A stretch of DNA of 64,000 nt from Mycobacterium asiaticum (GTDB lineage: Bacteria; Actinomycetota; Actinomycetes; Mycobacteriales; Mycobacteriaceae), in NCBI RefSeq assembly GCF_001673635.1, contig NZ_LZMH01000051.1:62001-126000 (forward strand). Reading direction: 5' to 3'. Positions 59,749-64,000 of the stretch are shown here, in pieces (within the stretch, counting starts at the first letter, position 1; every line of letters begins with the position of its first letter). The translations under genes and the position numbers were made by a program. A model generated the notes under the pieces. It was given only the letters and a program-made list of their open reading frames with translations. It did no database searches and was not told the DNA's origin.

Positions 59749-60632
59749 GAGGCGCCCGCCGTCGCGGCCCAGGCGGTACTGAACAGCACCAGCACCCAGG
59801 TGACATAGGCGAACACCAGCAGGCCGAACAGCGGCCCGAAAGTCGCACCGGCCACGCTGCGCAACACCACTCGCAGATACAGCGAACCCAGCAGTTTGAA
59901 CAACTCGAACCCGACGGCCGCGATCAGGCCGGCCCGCATCGACGTGGCGACACCCACCGACTCCCGCGGCAGCCGGACGATCACCCAGGTGAAGACCAGC
60001 CACGAAACCAGGAAAGAGATCAGCACCGAAAGTGCCCGCAGCAACCAGTGGAAGACCGAAAGTTCCGGAAGGCCAAGCAGTTTGAGCGCTGCTTCCATCG
60101 GCTCCCGATGCCCCAGCGCCGAGAGTGTCATGGTGGCCAGGATTACCCCGAACGTCGCCACCACGGCGGCCACATCGGACAGCATCGTGCGGACCAGGCC
60201 CACCGAGGCCACCGGGTGCCCCCAGATCCTGCCGAGCGCTTCGCGCAGCCGATACATCCACGTCTGGCCCACCCAGGCCGCGAAAAGCAGTCCGATCACG
60301 CCGACGGAGGTGTGCGCCGCGATCGCCGAGTTCATCAGGCCCACCAGCTGCTGCCCCAGCTCCGGCGACACCCACGACCGGGCGCGGTCGTCGATGGTGT
60401 CGACCAGGCCCGGATGTCGTGACAGCGCGAAACCGCCCAGCGCGAAACAGATCATCAGCAACGGGAACAGCGCGATCAGCGTGTAGTACGTGAGCCCGGC
60501 CGCGAAGAGATTGCCATTGCAATCCCGGAAATGCAGGAAGGCGCGCACCGCGTGATCGAACCAGTCAGCCCGGGCCCGCAGCCGGTCCAGGACTCCCGGG
60601 GTGGCCGGCACGGGCTGGTGATTCGCGGTCAA
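59745..60632 (-). CDS. YihY/virulence factor BrkB family membrane protein, upstream copy
   Basis: A 295-residue paralogue of the downstream gene with the same six spans (L-F-A-A-G-L-T-Y-Y-T-L-I-A-L-F-P-L-L, S-M-R-A-G-L-I-A-A-V-G-F-E-L-F-K-L-L-G). It lacks the long C-terminal tail. In Mtb I recall only one such gene (Rv3335c) here. Its start is near the trpS stop. The function is not known; no catalytic residues are evident. Confidence 0.9.
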   Translation of the reverse strand: MTANHQPVPATPGVLDRLRARADWFDHAVRAFLHFRDCNGNLFAAGLTYYTLIALFPLLMICFALGGFALSRHPGLVDTIDDRARSWVSPELGQQLVGLMNSAIAAHTSVGVIGLLFAAWVGQTWMYRLREALGRIWGHPVASVGLVRTMLSDVAAVVATFGVILATMTLSALGHREPMEAALKLLGLPELSVFHWLLRALSVLISFLVSWLVFTWVIVRLPRESVGVATSMRAGLIAAVGFELFKLLGSLYLRVVLRSVAGATFGPLFGLLVFAYVTWVLVLFSTAWAATAGAS

Positions 60633-60633
60633 C

Positions 60634-62634
<2,001 letters not shown>

Positions 62635-62657
62635 GAGTTGGCGGGGATCAGCCGCCA

Positions 62658-62663
62658 TACGAT
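62658..62663 (+). promoter_or_regulatory. -10 box for the SAM-IV leader
   Basis: TACGAT lies about 10 bases before the riboswitch P1 strand and matches TANNNT, so transcription likely begins near 62670. Confidence 0.45.
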
Positions 62664-62671
62664 AGTCTGCA

Positions 62672-62810
62672 AATCGGTCATGAGCGCCAGCGTCAAGCCC
62701 CGGCTTGCTGGCCGGCAACCCTCCAACCGCGGTGGGGTGCCCCGGGTGATGACCAGGTTGAGTAGCCGCACCGGCTACGCGGCAAGCGCGGGTCCGCCGT
62801 CAACCGGGCC
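62672..62810 (+). ncRNA. SAM-IV riboswitch upstream of metC
   Basis: GGTCAT (62676-62681) pairs with ATGACC (62749-62754) to close P1. The core carries G-C-C-A-G-C-G-T-C-A-A-G and C-C-G-G-C-A-A-C-C-C-T-C-C, the SAM-binding face shared with SAM-I, and GGTTG (62756-62760) pairs with CAACC (62801-62805) outside P1. SAM-IV is the actinobacterial class found ahead of methionine genes. A start within the leader is absent, and metC follows about 107 bases later. SAM binding would be expected to lower metC expression. Confidence 0.85.
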
Positions 62811-62916
62811 CCTGAGCTGACAGGGAAACGTGATGTGCACTTCTGAAACCCACTCGGCTCTGCAAGCTGTGCCTCTCTTCGCCTAACCGCCATCTCCCCA
62901 GCAGAAAGCGACCAGA

Positions 62917-64000
62917 GTGAGCTCCGAGAACACCGACCCGACCGCGAATTGGTCCTTCGAAACCAAGCAGATTCACGCCGGGCAGCGACCGGACCCGACC
63001 ACCAACGCGCGGGCGCTGCCGATCTACCAGACCACGTCGTACACCTTCGACAACGTCGCGCACGCCGCCGCGCTGTTCGGCCTCGCGGAGCCCGGCAACA
63101 TCTACACCCGCATCGGCAACCCGACCACCGACGTCGTCGAGCAGCGCATCGCCGCACTCGAGGGCGGTGTGGCCGCGTTGTTCCTGTCCTCCGGACAGGC
63201 CGCCGAGACCTACGCCATCCTGAACCTGGCCGCCGCCGGCGATCACATCGTGTCCAGCCCAAGGCTGTACGGCGGTACCTACAACCTGTTCCACTACTCG
63301 CTGCCGAAGCTGGGCATCGAGGTCAGCTTCGTCGAGGACCCCGACGACCTGGATTCCTGGCAGGCAGCGGTGCGACCCAACACCAAGGCGTTCTTCGCCG
63401 AGACCATCTCCAACCCGCAGATCGACGTGCTGGACACGCCCGCCGTCTCCGAGGTGGCCCACCGCAACGGGGTGCCGCTGATCGTGGACAACACCATTGC
63501 CACGCCCTATCTGATCCAGCCGCTGGCCCAGGGCGCCGACATCGTCGTGCACTCGGCCACCAAATACCTGGGCGGGCACGGCTCGGCCATCGCAGGTGTC
63601 ATCGTCGACGGCGGCACCTTCGACTGGACCAACGGTCGCTTCCCCGGCTTCACCACACCAGACCCCAGCTACCACGGCGTGGTGTTCGCCGAGCTGGGGC
63701 CGCCCGCGTTCGCGCTCAAGGCGCGCGTGCAATTGCTGCGCGACCTCGGCTCGGCGGCGTCGCCGTTCAACGCGTTCCTGGTGGCCCAGGGCCTGGAAAC
63801 GCTGAGCCTGCGAGTGGAGCGCCACGTCGCTAACGCGCAGCGGGTCGCCGAGTTCCTCGAGGCCCGCGAGGACGTGTTGTCGGTCAACTACGCCGGCTTG
63901 CCCAGCTCCCCCTGGCATCAGCTGGCCAAGAAATTGGCGCCCAAGGGCGCGGGCGCGGTGCTGGCGTTCGAGCTCGCGGGCGGCGTGGACGCCGGCAAGG
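62917..64000 (+). CDS. metC: O-acetylhomoserine sulfhydrylase, 5' part (partial)
   Basis: The first 361 codons of a Cys/Met-metabolism PLP enzyme run off the window end. It begins M-S-S-E-N-T-D-P-T-A-N-W-S-F-E-T-K-Q-I-H-A-G-Q. P-I-Y-Q-T-T-S-Y, S-S-G-Q-A-A-E-T, V-D-N-T and the PLP lysine in H-S-A-T-K-Y-L-G-G-H-G follow. In Mtb this gene is named metC but acts as a sulfhydrylase forming homocysteine from O-acetylhomoserine and sulfide. GTG 62917 is the start. The SAM-IV riboswitch lies upstream. From memory icd1 precedes metC in Mtb; it is absent here. Confidence 0.94.
   Translation, partial: MSSENTDPTANWSFETKQIHAGQRPDPTTNARALPIYQTTSYTFDNVAHAAALFGLAEPGNIYTRIGNPTTDVVEQRIAALEGGVAALFLSSGQAAETYAILNLAAAGDHIVSSPRLYGGTYNLFHYSLPKLGIEVSFVEDPDDLDSWQAAVRPNTKAFFAETISNPQIDVLDTPAVSEVAHRNGVPLIVDNTIATPYLIQPLAQGADIVVHSATKYLGGHGSAIAGVIVDGGTFDWTNGRFPGFTTPDPSYHGVVFAELGPPAFALKARVQLLRDLGSAASPFNAFLVAQGLETLSLRVERHVANAQRVAEFLEAREDVLSVNYAGLPSSPWHQLAKKLAPKGAGAVLAFELAGGVDAGK

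Overview
The window is high-GC actinobacterial DNA from a mycobacterium, most likely a slow-growing non-tuberculous species. It carries PE and PPE proteins, SigF, SapM, LpqC, mycobacterial-type SDH, many leaderless genes (TANNNT box 6-8 bases before ATG/GTG), and a gene order that I recognise from memory as the Mycobacterium tuberculosis (Mtb) Rv3283-Rv3340 interval. No tRNA, rRNA, insertion sequence, prophage or CRISPR array was seen.

Layout. 1-2.5 kb: end of sseA, a SufE-like gene and accA3 (acyl-CoA carboxylase alpha subunit). 2.7-5.5 kb: the SigF stress module (STAS protein, sigF, rsbW/usfX, usfY, a membrane protein) with SigF-type promoters. 5.7-12.6 kb: a TetR regulator, the giant helicase lhr, nei and lipoprotein lpqC. 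12.7-15.9 kb: an accessory block (PPE, PstS3-like lipoprotein, two small secreted proteins). 15.9-23.6 kb: atsB, a pseudouridine synthase, glpD2, lpdA and a gamma-glutamylcyclotransferase-like gene. 23.7-30.2 kb: an AbiEi/DUF559-like gene, a 17-bp tandem repeat, amidohydrolases amiA1-amiB1, then nucleoside and sugar genes deoD, pmmB and upp. 30.3-35.2 kb: sapM, an acidic-linker protein, and two PE proteins with hydrophobic tails flanking an ASCH-like gene and a hydrolase. 35.5-42 kb: the salvage operon cdd-deoA-add, divergent from sdhCDAB. 42.1-53.5 kb: a strongly accessory stretch with a tandem-kinase/beta-propeller receptor, a truncated condensation-domain protein, a PE-hydrolase, sigJ, an aminotransferase and a VIT-VWA protein with its MerR-type regulator. 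53.5-64 kb: a small membrane-anchored protein, dacB1, sugI-nagA-sugE, two tandem YihY-family genes, trpS, an intact alpha/beta hydrolase, a SAM-IV riboswitch and the start of metC.

The parts I would look at first are: the 878-residue membrane kinase with two cytoplasmic kinase domains (the first divergent) and an NHL propeller sensor; a 27-codon leader ORF and hairpin that covers the ribosome-binding site of sdhA; the VIT-VWA/MerR pair with a double palindromic operator; the PE-hydrolase-PE cluster; and the extra STAS protein abutting sigF.

Relative to my memory of Mtb, several blocks are missing (lat/lrpA region, mtp, the Rv3320c-Rv3327 block, icd1) and several are gained. All comparisons with Mtb are recollection, not alignment.
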